Assembly (NCBI RefSeq): GCF_046569695.1
Contig: NZ_JBKHUI010000011.1
Location: 113,676-177,675 of the forward strand
DNA length: 64,000 nt
Source of the DNA: Kluyvera sp046569695
Lineage (GTDB): Bacteria > Pseudomonadota > Gammaproteobacteria > Enterobacterales > Enterobacteriaceae
Reading direction: 5' to 3'
The position numbers and the translations under genes were made by a program. Below the pieces are notes generated by a model. That model was given only the letters and a program-made list of their open reading frames with translations, was not told the origin of the DNA and did not search any database. Shown in pieces: positions 32,649 to 42,142 of this stretch (position 1 is the stretch's first letter; each line of letters begins with the position of its first letter).

Positions 32649-35312
32649 ATGTTGGCAGTAGAGAAAGTCACGCTTAACTATGAACGTTCGCTGGCGGGCT
32701 GTGAAATGCTCCCGCTATTTGGCTGGACCATCAACAGTAGCTTACGCAATGTCGTGCAGCGGAGCTGGCGGCTGCAGTTAGCAACGTCGGCCAGTTTTGA
32801 TGACCCGTGCTATGACAGCGGCGACATCCACGATGACCGCTCGAATAATGTTGCGCTGCCTGCGTTTACCTGCGCGCACTCCACGCGCTACTACGCACGG
32901 GTTCGGATCACCGACAATCACGGCCAGAGCAGCGACTGGAGCCCGGAAGCCTCGTTTATCACCGGCCTGCCTGCCGAAGAGTGGCAGGGCGAATTTATCT
33001 CAGCGGAAACGCCGCAGGATAAAGCCGAATCGAAAGGTACGTTGCTGCGCCAGGAATTCACCCTGCCGCAGGGGGCCGATATCGTTTCGGCGGTGGTCCA
33101 TGCCAGCGCGCTGGGGCTTTATCAGCTGTGGCTTAACGGCGATAAAGTGGGCTGCGATGAGCTGGCACCGGGATGGACCAGCTACCACCACCACCTGCTG
33201 TACCAAACCTGGGACGTGACCGAACGGCTACGCGAAGGAACGAACGCTATCGGCGCGATGGTGGGTGCGGGCTGGTACAAAGGGGATATGAGCTTTAACC
33301 GCCATCGCAACTACTACGGCGAGCAGACTGGGTTTATTTGCCATCTGGTAGTGATGCTGCGCGATGGCAGCCAGCAGATTATCGCCAGCGACGGGCGCTG
33401 GCAGGCGAGCGATTCGGCGATTCTGTTCTCGGAAATCTATGATGGTGAAATCTACGATGCTCGCCTTGAACAGCGCGGTTGGAGCGAGCCCGGCTTTGCG
33501 GCGCAGGGGTGGCGAGCGGCGAACGTGCTGGCGGCCGACCGTGCGGTGCTGCAGCCGCAAATCGCCTGCCCGGTGCGGGAGATTGAACGCTTAGCGCCGT
33601 GGTCGCTGTTCACCACCCCGAAAGGGGAGACGGTGCTCGACTTTGGGCAAAACCTCAGCGGCTGGGTCGAGTTTTGCGTGCGCGGCGCGGCGGGTGATAA
33701 CGTCTCGCTGCGCCATTTTGAAGTGCTGGACGCAGAGGGGAACGTCTATCTGGACAACCTGCGCACCGCCAAACAGCGCATCGACTACACGCTGCGCGGC
33801 GGCGACGAAGAGCGCTATCACCCGCACTTTACCTTCCAGGGTTTCCGCTACGTGATGATTGAACGCTGGCCGGGAACGCCGAAGCTGAGCGATTTTGAAG
33901 CCGTGGTGCTGCATTCGGCGATGGAGCCCACCGGCCATATTGAAACCTCAAACGCCGACCTGAACCAGCTTCATCACAATATTCTCTGGGGCCTTAAGGG
34001 CAACTTTGTCGATATTCCCACCGACTGCCCGCAGCGCGATGAACGTCTTGGCTGGACCGGCGACGCGCAGATTTTCTGCCGCACCGCCAGCTATCTGATG
34101 CAGACCGACACCTTCTTTGCCAAGTGGCTGGTGGATCTGGCGCACGACCAGACGCCGGAGGGCGGCGTGCCGCACGTGATCCCCGACATTCTCACCGGTA
34201 AATGCGATAACGACCGTTTCCTGTCGCACGGACGCACCCACTCGTCCGCCGCGTGGGCCGATGCCGCGGTGATCAACCCGTGGACGCTGTATCTGATGTA
34301 TGGCGATACCCAGACGCTGGCACGACAGTACCAGAGCATGAAGGCCTGGGTGGAGTTTATGCGGGCTAACGCGGTCGACAATATGTGGTCGTGGAAGCTG
34401 CAGTTTGGTGACTGGGTGGCGCTGGATGCCCGCGAGGGGAGCTATTTTGGCGCGACGCCGAACGAACTGACCTGCATGGCCTACTATGCGTTGTCGACGC
34501 AGCTGCTGGCGAAGTCAGCGAAGGTGCTCGGTCATGAGGAGGACTATGAACGCTACACGGCGCTGCACGCGTCGATCGTTGACAGCTTCCACCGTGAGTT
34601 CTTTACCCCGAACGGCAGGCTGGCGGCGAGAACGCAAACCGCGCATATTCTGGCGCTCTACTTCCAGCTGCTGCCGGAGGCCTATCGCGAACGTACGGTA
34701 CAAACCCTGCTGACGCTGCTGGAGGAGCAGGACGGGCATCTGGTGACCGGCTTTGTCGGTACGCCATACTTCTGCCATGCGCTCAGCGAGAACGGGCAGG
34801 CCGAGGCGGCGTGGCAACTGCTGTTGAAGGACGATTTCCCTTCCTGGCTGTATCAGGTGAAGGCCGGGGCGACGACCATCTGGGAGCACTGGGACGGCGT
34901 GAAGCCGGACGGCACCATGTGGAGCCCGGACATGAACTCGTTTAACCACTATGCCTACGGTGCCATCGGCGAATGGCTGTACCGGGCGGCGGCGGGGATC
35001 AACACCGAAGAAGACGCGCCGGGCTTTAAGCGCTCGGTGCTGCATCCGATTCCTGGCGGTAATCTGGCCTGGCTGAACGCGCGCTACGCCTCGGTATATG
35101 GCGATATTAGCGTGCACTGGACGCAGGAGGCGGCGCAGGGAAGCCAGACGATAACCCTTGAGGTTGAGATCCCGGCGAATACGCGTTCGACGCTGGTGCT
35201 GGACCGAGCGCATACGCTGCTGGAGACGGACGGCCTCGACTTTACGCCATCTCCGGCGGGCTATTGCGCCGAAGTCGGCTCAGGGCGATACCGGGTTATC
35301 TTCCTGCGCTAA
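32649..35312 (+). CDS. GH78 alpha-L-rhamnosidase
   Basis: Hydrolase releasing L-rhamnose from glycosides, 887 aa, no signal peptide, so cytoplasmic. It has the family's domain chain: Ig-like N-terminal domain (about 1-110), a lectin-like beta-domain with LNGDKVGCDELAPGWTSYHH, a beta-sandwich with TVLDFGQNLSGWVEF, then an (alpha/alpha)6 barrel with DIPTDCPQRDERLGWTGDAQ (about 455-475, carrying the general acid Glu) and TTIWEHWDGVKPDGTM with the second Glu. The C-terminal beta-domain is complete. RBS is TTAAGGAAATCACT. The natural substrate may be plant flavonoid rhamnosides or rhamnogalacturonan pieces. Confidence 0.9.
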   Translation: MLAVEKVTLNYERSLAGCEMLPLFGWTINSSLRNVVQRSWRLQLATSASFDDPCYDSGDIHDDRSNNVALPAFTCAHSTRYYARVRITDNHGQSSDWSPEASFITGLPAEEWQGEFISAETPQDKAESKGTLLRQEFTLPQGADIVSAVVHASALGLYQLWLNGDKVGCDELAPGWTSYHHHLLYQTWDVTERLREGTNAIGAMVGAGWYKGDMSFNRHRNYYGEQTGFICHLVVMLRDGSQQIIASDGRWQASDSAILFSEIYDGEIYDARLEQRGWSEPGFAAQGWRAANVLAADRAVLQPQIACPVREIERLAPWSLFTTPKGETVLDFGQNLSGWVEFCVRGAAGDNVSLRHFEVLDAEGNVYLDNLRTAKQRIDYTLRGGDEERYHPHFTFQGFRYVMIERWPGTPKLSDFEAVVLHSAMEPTGHIETSNADLNQLHHNILWGLKGNFVDIPTDCPQRDERLGWTGDAQIFCRTASYLMQTDTFFAKWLVDLAHDQTPEGGVPHVIPDILTGKCDNDRFLSHGRTHSSAAWADAAVINPWTLYLMYGDTQTLARQYQSMKAWVEFMRANAVDNMWSWKLQFGDWVALDAREGSYFGATPNELTCMAYYALSTQLLAKSAKVLGHEEDYERYTALHASIVDSFHREFFTPNGRLAARTQTAHILALYFQLLPEAYRERTVQTLLTLLEEQDGHLVTGFVGTPYFCHALSENGQAEAAWQLLLKDDFPSWLYQVKAGATTIWEHWDGVKPDGTMWSPDMNSFNHYAYGAIGEWLYRAAAGINTEEDAPGFKRSVLHPIPGGNLAWLNARYASVYGDISVHWTQEAAQGSQTITLEVEIPANTRSTLVLDRAHTLLETDGLDFTPSPAGYCAEVGSGRYRVIFLR

Positions 35313-35316
35313 TCAT

Positions 35317-35396
35317 GTAGGCCGGATAAGGCGTTTACGCCGCCATCCGGCACTCTGCACGGGTTCTGCCGGATGGCGCTGCGCTTATCCGGCCTA
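35317..35396. repeat. REP/BIME pair after the rhamnosidase gene
   Basis: GTAGGCCGGATAAGGCGTTT ... GCCGCCATCCGGCA and its inverted partner TGCCGGATGGCGCTGCGCTT ATCCGGCC. This is the E. coli-type REP sequence, a second family distinct from the GCCCGGC-type repeats. Confidence 0.92.
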
Positions 35397-35504
35397 TAAA
35401 ACCCATAAACGCTCGAATTCCTTCACTTTCGTTCCGTTATTCGCCCTATTGGCAACGCGCGGCATCGAGATAATACTCGCGACCGTAATTGCGAGAGTGC
35501 AGCC

Positions 35505-36659
35505 GTGGCAGAAGAAAGCGACGACGACGACAAAACAGAAGACCCCACACCCCAACGACTTGAAAAAGCCCGTGAAGAGGGGCAAATCCCGCGTTCCCGC
35601 GAGCTGACATCCGTGCTGATGCTGCTGGTGGGCGTTTGTGTGCTCTGGCTGGGCGGGGAGTCCCTTGCGCGGCGACTGGCAAACCTGCTCTCCGGCGGCC
35701 TGCGTTTTGACCACAGCATCGTTAACGATCCCAATTTGATTCTCGGGCAGATAATCATGCTGCTCAAAGAGGCCATGTTGGCGCTGCTGCCGCTGATTGT
35801 TGGCGTGGTGACGGTGGCGCTAGTGGCTCCAATGATGCTCGGCGGCCTGGTATTCAGCACCAAATCCCTCGCCCTCAAGCTCGACAAACTCAACCCGCTG
35901 CCGGGGATTAAGCGCATGTTCTCCGCCCAGACGGCGGCGGAACTGGCGAAAGCCATTATGAAAGCGGTGCTGATGGGCACCGTTGCAGGCTTCTTTATGT
36001 GGATGCACTGGCCGCAGATGATGCGACTGGTGAGCGAATCGCCGCTGTCGGCGATGGGCAACGCGCTGAATATGGTCGGGCTCTGCGCGCTGCTGGTGGC
36101 GCTGGGGATTATCCCGATGGTGGGGTTTGATGTCTTCTGGCAGATCCACAGCCATCTGAAAAAGCTGCGTATGTCGCGTCAGGATATCCGTGACGAATTT
36201 AAACAAAGCGAAGGCGACCCGCACGTGAAAGGGCGTATTCGCCAGATGCAGCGCGCGGCGGCGAGACGACGCATGATGGCGGACGTGCCAAAAGCGGACG
36301 TTATCGTCAACAACCCGACCCACTACTCGGTGGCGCTACAGTACGACGAAAACAAAATGAGTGCGCCGAAAGTGGTGGCGAAAGGCGCGGGGCTGGTGGC
36401 GCTGCGTATTCGCGAAATCGGCGAAGAGAATCGTATCCCGATGCTGGAAGCCCCGCCGCTGGCGCGTGCGCTCTACCGCCATGCGGATATTGGCCAGCAG
36501 ATCCCCGGCCAGCTTTACGCGGCGGTGGCGGAAGTACTGGCCTGGGTCTGGCAGCTTAAACGCTGGCGGCTCGCGGGCGGCCAACCGCCGAAAAAACCGG
36601 ATAACTTACCGGTGCCAGAGGCACTGGATTTTTTGAACGAGAAGGACTCTGATGGCTAA
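35505..36659 (+). CDS. flhB: Flagellar type III export switch protein FlhB
   Basis: Substrate-specificity switch of the flagellar export gate, 384 aa. Acidic start, four membrane helices in the first half, then a cytoplasmic domain with the self-cleaving NPTH motif (Asn270-Pro271). GTG start at 35505. First gene of flhBAE, overlapping flhA by 8 nt. In E. coli it follows cheZ closely; here the rhamnosidase unit and a REP lie between. Confidence 0.96.
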   Translation: MAEESDDDDKTEDPTPQRLEKAREEGQIPRSRELTSVLMLLVGVCVLWLGGESLARRLANLLSGGLRFDHSIVNDPNLILGQIIMLLKEAMLALLPLIVGVVTVALVAPMMLGGLVFSTKSLALKLDKLNPLPGIKRMFSAQTAAELAKAIMKAVLMGTVAGFFMWMHWPQMMRLVSESPLSAMGNALNMVGLCALLVALGIIPMVGFDVFWQIHSHLKKLRMSRQDIRDEFKQSEGDPHVKGRIRQMQRAAARRRMMADVPKADVIVNNPTHYSVALQYDENKMSAPKVVAKGAGLVALRIREIGEENRIPMLEAPPLARALYRHADIGQQIPGQLYAAVAEVLAWVWQLKRWRLAGGQPPKKPDNLPVPEALDFLNEKDSDG

Positions 36660-38733
36660 TCTTGTCGCAATGCTGCGCCTCCCCAGCAACCTGAAATCCA
36701 CCCAGTGGCAGGTGCTTGCCGGGCCGGTGCTGATCCTGCTGATCCTGTCGATGATGGTGCTGCCGCTGCCGGCCTTCGTCCTCGATCTGCTTTTTACCTT
36801 TAACATTGCGCTGTCGATTATGGTGCTGCTGGTGGCGATGTTCACCCAGCGTACCCTGGAGTTTGCCGCGTTCCCGACCATTCTGCTGTTTACCACCTTG
36901 CTGCGCCTGGCGCTGAACGTCGCCTCCACCCGTATTATTCTGATGGACGGACATACCGGTGCGGCGGCAGCGGGGAAGGTGGTCGAAGCCTTCGGCCACT
37001 TCCTGGTGGGCGGTAACTTCGCCATCGGTATCGTGGTGTTTATCATCCTCGTTATCATCAACTTTATGGTTATCACCAAAGGTGCCGGGCGTATCGCGGA
37101 AGTGGGCGCGCGCTTCGTACTGGACGGGATGCCGGGCAAACAGATGGCGATTGATGCCGACCTCAACGCCGGGATCATCGGTGAAGAAGAAGCGAAAAAA
37201 CGCCGCTCGGAAGTGACTCAGGAAGCAGACTTCTACGGTTCGATGGACGGTGCGAGTAAGTTCGTTCGCGGTGACGCCATCGCCGGTATCCTGATCATGG
37301 TCATCAACGTCATCGGCGGCCTGTTGGTCGGCGTATTGCAGCACGGTCTGGATCTCGGCAAAGCGGCGGAGTCTTATACCCTGCTGACCATCGGTGACGG
37401 CCTGGTGGCCCAGATCCCGGCGCTGGTTATCTCGACGGCGGCGGGCGTTATCGTCACGCGCGTCAGTACCGAACAGGACGTAGGCGAGCAGATGGTCGGC
37501 CAGCTGTTCAGTAACCCACGCGTGATGCTGTTGAGCGCCGGGGTGCTGGGTCTGTTGGGCCTGGTGCCGGGCATGCCGAACCTGGTGTTCTTACTGTTCA
37601 CCGCTGCGCTGTTAGGGCTGGCCTGGTGGATCCGCGGTCGCGAAATGAAAGCGCCGGAACAGCCTCAGGCGGCGAAACCTCAGGAAGCCAGCACGCAGGC
37701 CGTTGAGGCCACCTGGAGCGACGTACAGCTTGAAGATACCCTCGGCATGGAAGTGGGCTACCGGCTGATTCCGATGGTGGATTTCCAGCAGGACGGCGAA
37801 CTGCTGGGGCGCATCCGCAGTATTCGTAAGAAATTCGCGCAGGAGATGGGCTTTTTGCCGCCGGTGGTGCATATCCGCGACAATATGGATCTGCCGCCTG
37901 CGCGCTACCGTATTCTGCTTAAAGGCGTTGAGATTGGCAGCGGCGAAGCCTATCCGGGGCGCTGGCTGGCGATTAACCCTGGAACCGCCGCCGGTACGCT
38001 GCCGGGCGAAGTCACCACCGACCCGGCCTTTGGTCTGGCGGCTATCTGGATTGAAAGCGCGCTGAAAGAGCAGGCGCAAATTCAGGGCTTCACGGTAGTG
38101 GAAGCCAGTACCGTGGTAGCGACCCATCTTAACCATCTGATTAGTCTCCATTCGTCCGAGCTGTTTGGCCGTCAGGAAGCGCAGCAGTTGCTGGATCGCG
38201 TCTCGCAGGAGATGCCGAAACTGACCGAAGATCTGGTGCCGGGCGTGGTGACGCTCACCACACTGCATAAGGTGCTGCAAAATCTGCTCGATGAGAAAGT
38301 GCCGATTCGCGATATGCGCACCATTCTGGAAACGCTGGCGGAGCACGCGCCGATTCAGACCGATCCGGGCGAGTTAACGTCCGTGGTGCGCGTGGCGCTG
38401 GGCCGGGCGATTACCCAACGCTGGTTCCCGGGTAACGACGAAGTACAGGTGATAGGTCTGGATACGCCACTCGAGCGTCTGTTGCTGCAGGCGCTGCAGG
38501 GCGGCGGCGGGCTGGAGCCGGGGTTAGCGGACCGTCTGCTGGCGCAAACTCAGGAGGCGCTGGCGCGTCAGGAGATGCTCGGCGCGCCGCCGGTGCTGCT
38601 GGTGAACCATGCGCTGCGTCCGCTGCTGTCGCGCTTCCTGCGCCGCAGCCTGCCACAGCTGGTGGTGCTGTCGAATATGGAGCTGTCGGATAACCGTAAT
38701 ATCCGCATGACGGCAACCATTGGAGGTAAGTAA
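36652..38733 (+). CDS. flhA: Flagellar type III export protein FlhA
   Basis: Export-gate component, 693 aa. N-terminal half with about eight membrane helices and the conserved FHIPEP-type loop around IAEVGARFVLDGMPGKQMAI DADLNAG; C-terminal cytoplasmic domain forms the nonameric ring that docks chaperone-substrate complexes. Start overlaps flhB; stop overlaps flhE by one base. Confidence 0.96.
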   Translation: MANLVAMLRLPSNLKSTQWQVLAGPVLILLILSMMVLPLPAFVLDLLFTFNIALSIMVLLVAMFTQRTLEFAAFPTILLFTTLLRLALNVASTRIILMDGHTGAAAAGKVVEAFGHFLVGGNFAIGIVVFIILVIINFMVITKGAGRIAEVGARFVLDGMPGKQMAIDADLNAGIIGEEEAKKRRSEVTQEADFYGSMDGASKFVRGDAIAGILIMVINVIGGLLVGVLQHGLDLGKAAESYTLLTIGDGLVAQIPALVISTAAGVIVTRVSTEQDVGEQMVGQLFSNPRVMLLSAGVLGLLGLVPGMPNLVFLLFTAALLGLAWWIRGREMKAPEQPQAAKPQEASTQAVEATWSDVQLEDTLGMEVGYRLIPMVDFQQDGELLGRIRSIRKKFAQEMGFLPPVVHIRDNMDLPPARYRILLKGVEIGSGEAYPGRWLAINPGTAAGTLPGEVTTDPAFGLAAIWIESALKEQAQIQGFTVVEASTVVATHLNHLISLHSSELFGRQEAQQLLDRVSQEMPKLTEDLVPGVVTLTTLHKVLQNLLDEKVPIRDMRTILETLAEHAPIQTDPGELTSVVRVALGRAITQRWFPGNDEVQVIGLDTPLERLLLQALQGGGGLEPGLADRLLAQTQEALARQEMLGAPPVLLVNHALRPLLSRFLRRSLPQLVVLSNMELSDNRNIRMTATIGGK

Positions 38734-39125
38734 TGCGCAGATTACTGCTGTTACTTTGTCTGCCGCTGATGGCGCAGGCGGCGGGCGAGGGGGCCTGGCA
38801 GGCGAGCCGCATGGGCATTACGCTTAATCATCGCGGCGTGGCCGCCTCGTCGGCACCGCTGACCGCGTCACAGCCCGTTCAGGGGGCAACAACGCTGGTG
38901 GCCTGGCGCTATGAGCTAAATGGCCCAACGCCTGCAGGATTGCGCACTCGCTTGTGTTCGCTGACCCGCTGTACCGAACTGGATGCCCAGAGTGGTACCA
39001 CCATGGCGTTTAGCCAGGTGTCGGCATCAGAACCTTTTCGTTTTATCTGGGAAGTTCCCGGCGGTGGGCGATTAATTCCAGCATTGAAGATACAAAGCGT
39101 ACAAATTATCGTTAACTACCGCTAA
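38733..39125 (+). CDS. flhE: Flagellar protein FlhE
   Basis: Small periplasmic protein, 130 aa, with signal peptide MRRLLLLLCLPLMAQAAGEG. In Salmonella and E. coli FlhE limits proton leakage through the export gate. Paired Cys (RLCSLTRCTEL) suggest a disulfide. Last gene of flhBAE. Confidence 0.94.
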   Translation: MRRLLLLLCLPLMAQAAGEGAWQASRMGITLNHRGVAASSAPLTASQPVQGATTLVAWRYELNGPTPAGLRTRLCSLTRCTELDAQSGTTMAFSQVSASEPFRFIWEVPGGGRLIPALKIQSVQIIVNYR

Positions 39126-39143
39126 CCGCCGCACAATTCACCA

Positions 39144-39168
39144 ATCGCCACCTTAATCTGGTGGCGAT
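39144..39168 (+). terminator. Hairpin after flhE
   Basis: ATCGCCACC/GGTGGCGAT, 9-bp perfect stem with a 7-nt loop, 18 bp after the stop; the following GTCGCATTT is only weakly T-rich. Confidence 0.7.
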
Positions 39169-39198
39169 GTCGCATTTCTGGTCCTTCCTTTTGATCGT

Positions 39199-39217
39199 AA
39201 AGAAACGTTGTTTTATA
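39199..39217. promoter_or_regulatory. KdgR-like operator upstream of the rhiT-rhiN genes
   Basis: AAAGAAACGTTGTTTTATA agrees with the remembered KdgR consensus AATGAAACANTGTTTCATT at 14 of 18 positions, including both AAAC/GTTT arms. It lies about 180 bp before the transporter ATG. In Dickeya the rhiTN operon is reported to be controlled by KdgR, RhaS and CRP, so a KdgR box is expected. A loose CRP-like AGTGA-CACATA-TGCCA follows at 39222-39237. Confidence 0.6.
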
Positions 39218-39328
39218 AATCAGTGACACATATGCCACGACTCTTTGCATTTTTGCCAATCCAGCCGTCGTGCTGGCAGAAATAGGAAGGTATCCCTCTA
39301 CGCATACTTTTACTGTAGCCGTGTCAGT

Positions 39329-39364
39329 ACTCCTTTTGGTGAAGCGCTAGCGCGCCGAAGGAGT
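39329..39364 (+). promoter_or_regulatory. Stem-loop in the leader of the rhiT-rhiN operon
   Basis: ACTCCTT pairs with AAGGAGT at the base of a 36-nt hairpin whose inner part (TTTGG...CGCCG, AGCGCTAGCG) can also pair. It ends 31 nt before the ATG at 39396. The 3' arm contains AAGGAG, a ribosome-site-like sequence tied up in the stem. No U-run, so not a terminator. Confidence 0.45.
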
Positions 39365-39395
39365 TCCAATAATAAAAGGCACAGGATTGACGGCA

Positions 39396-40982
39396 ATGAA
39401 TAGAACGCGAAAAATAGGATTGGTGAATTACTTCGCCTACGGTTCGGGCGATTTTCTCGGCGCAGGTACCACCGCGCTGACCGCCGCATGGCTCCTCTAC
39501 TTCTACACCACCTTCTGTGGGCTATCTCCCATCGAAGCGACCTTTATTTTTGCAACCGCCAGGGTTCTGGACGCGGTTGTCAGCCCGCTGATGGGCTTCT
39601 TAACCGATAACTTCGGCTCGACCTGGTTCGGCAAACGCTTCGGTCGTCGTAAGTTCTTTATTCTGCTCGGTATTCCCTGCGTGTTCAGCTACTCCTTTAT
39701 GTGGATAGGGGACATGGGTTTCTGGTACTACCTGGTGACCTACCTGATCTTTGACGTGGTTTACACCATGATTCTGGTGCCGTACGAAACGCTGGTGCCG
39801 GAAATGACCGACGATTTCAAACAGAAGACCAAATTCTCCGGTGCGCGTATCGGTATGGCGCAGATGTCGGCGATTCTGGCCTCCTTCCTGCCGGGCATCC
39901 TGCTGACCCACTTTGGCAAAGACAACGCGGTCTCCTTCTTCTACGCCAGCCTGGTGTTCTCGGTGCTGTGCGCGCTGATGCTGACCTTTGTCTGGTTCTT
40001 CACCTGGGAACGTCCGCGTGAAGAGTGGACCGAGGCGGCGTTGAAAGCGGAAGCGGAGAAGAAACACCTGACCTTCGGCCAGAGCATGAGCCGTCTGTTC
40101 ATCGAACTCTCCTCAACGCTGCGCATTAAGATTTTCCGTCAGCATCTGGGAATGTACCTCGGCGGCTATATCGCTCAGGACGTGTTTAACGCCGTCTTCA
40201 CCTACTATGTGGTGTTTGTGCTGATGCAGGAAGCCTCGGTGGCCTCTAACCTGCTGGGCACCATGGCTATCTTCCAGTTCATCGCCGTTATTGCCATGAT
40301 CCCGCTGTGCATTCGCTTTGGACCTGCGCCGTCTTACCGCATGGTGGTGGTCCTGTTTGGTATCGGCTCGTTCTCCTACGCGGCGCTGTACTACGCAGGC
40401 CTGAGCGATATCTACTCGCTGCTGCTGCTGATTTCTGCGGTGGCCGGTCTGGGCCGTGGCGGTATCAACTACGTACCGTGGAACACCTACACCTATATTG
40501 CTGACGTGGATGAAGTGATTACCGGCCAGCGCCGTGAGGGCATCTTCGCGGGCATCATGACCCTGACCCGTAAAGCCTCTCAGGCAGGTGCCGTGATGCT
40601 GGTGGGGATCATCATGCAGCTCTCCGGCTTTGTTTCCGGGCAGAAAACGCAGCCGCCTGAAGTCAGCCACACCATTCTGCTGATCCTCAGCATGGGGACC
40701 ATCATCGTGCTGGCGCTGGGCTTCCTGGTCTCACTACGCTTTAAGCTGAACCTGAACACCCACGGCGTACTGCGCGAAGAAACCGCGAAAATGCGCGATT
40801 CCGGCCACGTGGTACCCGAAACCGTCACTGCCGAGGCGCGTGAAACCGTCGAAATGCTGGCAGGTATGCCGTACGAATCCCTGTGGGGCAATAACAATAT
40901 TGGTTATCTGAATCGTAATAAACCTGCCGCACCTTCGCTGAAGCAGGCTGCAACATTGAATTCGACTTACAACAGAGGTTAG
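39396..40982 (+). CDS. rhiT: GPH-family symporter, RhiT-like rhamnogalacturonide transporter
   Basis: Inner-membrane cation symporter of the glycoside-pentoside-hexuronide family, 528 aa, about 12 helices. GPH signatures: LVNYFAYGSGDFLGAG in helix 1, LTDNFGSTWFGKRFGRRKFF after helix 2, and YEMxxD-like VPYETLVPEMTDDFKQKTK after helix 4. It is only 4 nt upstream of a GH105 gene, the same order as rhiT-rhiN of Dickeya, where RhiT imports unsaturated rhamnogalacturonides. ATG 39396 chosen over TTG 39387. The symbol rests on family plus gene order. Confidence 0.75.
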   Translation: MNRTRKIGLVNYFAYGSGDFLGAGTTALTAAWLLYFYTTFCGLSPIEATFIFATARVLDAVVSPLMGFLTDNFGSTWFGKRFGRRKFFILLGIPCVFSYSFMWIGDMGFWYYLVTYLIFDVVYTMILVPYETLVPEMTDDFKQKTKFSGARIGMAQMSAILASFLPGILLTHFGKDNAVSFFYASLVFSVLCALMLTFVWFFTWERPREEWTEAALKAEAEKKHLTFGQSMSRLFIELSSTLRIKIFRQHLGMYLGGYIAQDVFNAVFTYYVVFVLMQEASVASNLLGTMAIFQFIAVIAMIPLCIRFGPAPSYRMVVVLFGIGSFSYAALYYAGLSDIYSLLLLISAVAGLGRGGINYVPWNTYTYIADVDEVITGQRREGIFAGIMTLTRKASQAGAVMLVGIIMQLSGFVSGQKTQPPEVSHTILLILSMGTIIVLALGFLVSLRFKLNLNTHGVLREETAKMRDSGHVVPETVTAEARETVEMLAGMPYESLWGNNNIGYLNRNKPAAPSLKQAATLNSTYNRG

Positions 40983-40986
40983 AGAT

Positions 40987-42126
40987 ATGAAAGTTTGGCC
41001 CGTCAAACATAGCCCATTATTACGTCAACCGGAGCGCTTTATCTCCCGGGAAGAGCTGAAAGCCTTGATTCAGACGGTGACGAACAATCTGGTGAACATC
41101 AAGGATGAGACTGGTCAATTTCTGCTGCGCCTGGACGATGGTCGCGTGATTGATACCAAAGGCTGGGCAGGTTGGGAGTGGACGCACGGAGTGGGGCTGT
41201 ACGGTATCTATCAGTACTACCAGCAGACCGGCGACGTGGCGATGCGCGACATTATTGATAGCTGGTTCGCCGACCGCTTTGCCGAAGGCGCGACCACCAA
41301 AAACGTCAACACCATGGCGCCGTTCCTGACGCTGGCCTATCGCTATGAAGAGACGCGCAACCCAGCGTATCTGCCGTGGCTGGAAACCTGGGCCGAGTGG
41401 GCGATGAACGAGATGCCGCGCACCGATCACGGCGGTATGCAGCACATTACGCTCGCGGAAGAGAACCATCAGCAGATGTGGGACGACACCCTGATGATGA
41501 CCGTGCTGCCGCTGGCGAAAATCGGCAAGCTGCTGAATCGCCCGGACTACGTGGAAGAGGCGGTGTATCAGTTCCTGCTGCACGTGCAGAACCTGATGGA
41601 CCGGGAGACCGGTCTGTGGTTCCACGGCTGGAACTACGAAGGCAACCACAACTTTGCCCATGCGCGCTGGGCGCGTGGCAACAGCTGGCTAACTATCGTG
41701 ATCCCTGACTTCCTTGAGCTGGTGGATCTGCCGGAGAACAATGCGGTGCGTCGTTATTTGGTGCAGGTGCTGAACGCGCAGATTGCGGCGCTGGCGAAAT
41801 GCCAGGACGACAGCGGCCTGTGGCATACGCTGCTGGACGACCCGGACTCTTATCTGGAAGCCTCAGCGACCGCCGGTTTTGCCTACGGTATTCTGAAAGC
41901 GGTGCGTAAACGCTATGTCGGTCAGGAGTATGCCGTGGTTGCGGAGAAAGCGATTAAAGGCATCGTGAAGCACGTTTCGCCGGAAGGGGAGTTGCTGCAA
42001 ACCTCCTTCGGTACCGGGATGGGTTCCAACCTCGATTTCTATCGTGAAATCCCGCTGACCTCCATGCCTTACGGGCAGGCGATGGCGATTCTGTGCCTGA
42101 CGGAATATCTGCGTAAGTTCTTCTAA
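40987..42126 (+). CDS. rhiN: GH105 unsaturated rhamnogalacturonyl hydrolase, RhiN-like
   Basis: Cytoplasmic hydrolase, 379 aa, (alpha/alpha)6 barrel. It cleaves the unsaturated galacturonyl-rhamnose unit left by rhamnogalacturonan lyases, giving rhamnose and 4-deoxy-L-threo-5-hexosulose-uronate. Family features: WAGWEWTHGVGLYGIYQYY, the catalytic-Asp region HQQMWDDTLMMTVLPLAK (Asp166/Asp167) , WFHGWNYEGNHNFAHARWAR GN and GFAYGILKAVRKRY. No signal peptide. RBS AACAGAGGTTAGAGAT overlaps the end of the transporter gene, so co-translated. A terminator follows at once. Confidence 0.82.
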   Translation: MKVWPVKHSPLLRQPERFISREELKALIQTVTNNLVNIKDETGQFLLRLDDGRVIDTKGWAGWEWTHGVGLYGIYQYYQQTGDVAMRDIIDSWFADRFAEGATTKNVNTMAPFLTLAYRYEETRNPAYLPWLETWAEWAMNEMPRTDHGGMQHITLAEENHQQMWDDTLMMTVLPLAKIGKLLNRPDYVEEAVYQFLLHVQNLMDRETGLWFHGWNYEGNHNFAHARWARGNSWLTIVIPDFLELVDLPENNAVRRYLVQVLNAQIAALAKCQDDSGLWHTLLDDPDSYLEASATAGFAYGILKAVRKRYVGQEYAVVAEKAIKGIVKHVSPEGELLQTSFGTGMGSNLDFYREIPLTSMPYGQAMAILCLTEYLRKFF

Positions 42127-42142
42127 GTCTTAGCGCTTTAAA

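Noticed and set aside
35317..35396. Considered as a CRISPR fragment because of repeated palindromic units
   Set aside because: There are only two inverted units without regular spacers, and they match the REP consensus; no cas genes are present. No CRISPR array is seen anywhere in the window.
40987..42126. Considered GH88 (unsaturated glucuronyl hydrolase) for this gene
   Set aside because: The WAGWEWTHGVGLYG start, length of 379 aa and pairing with a GPH transporter fit GH105/RhiN better than GH88, although the two families share a fold and this should be settled by alignment.
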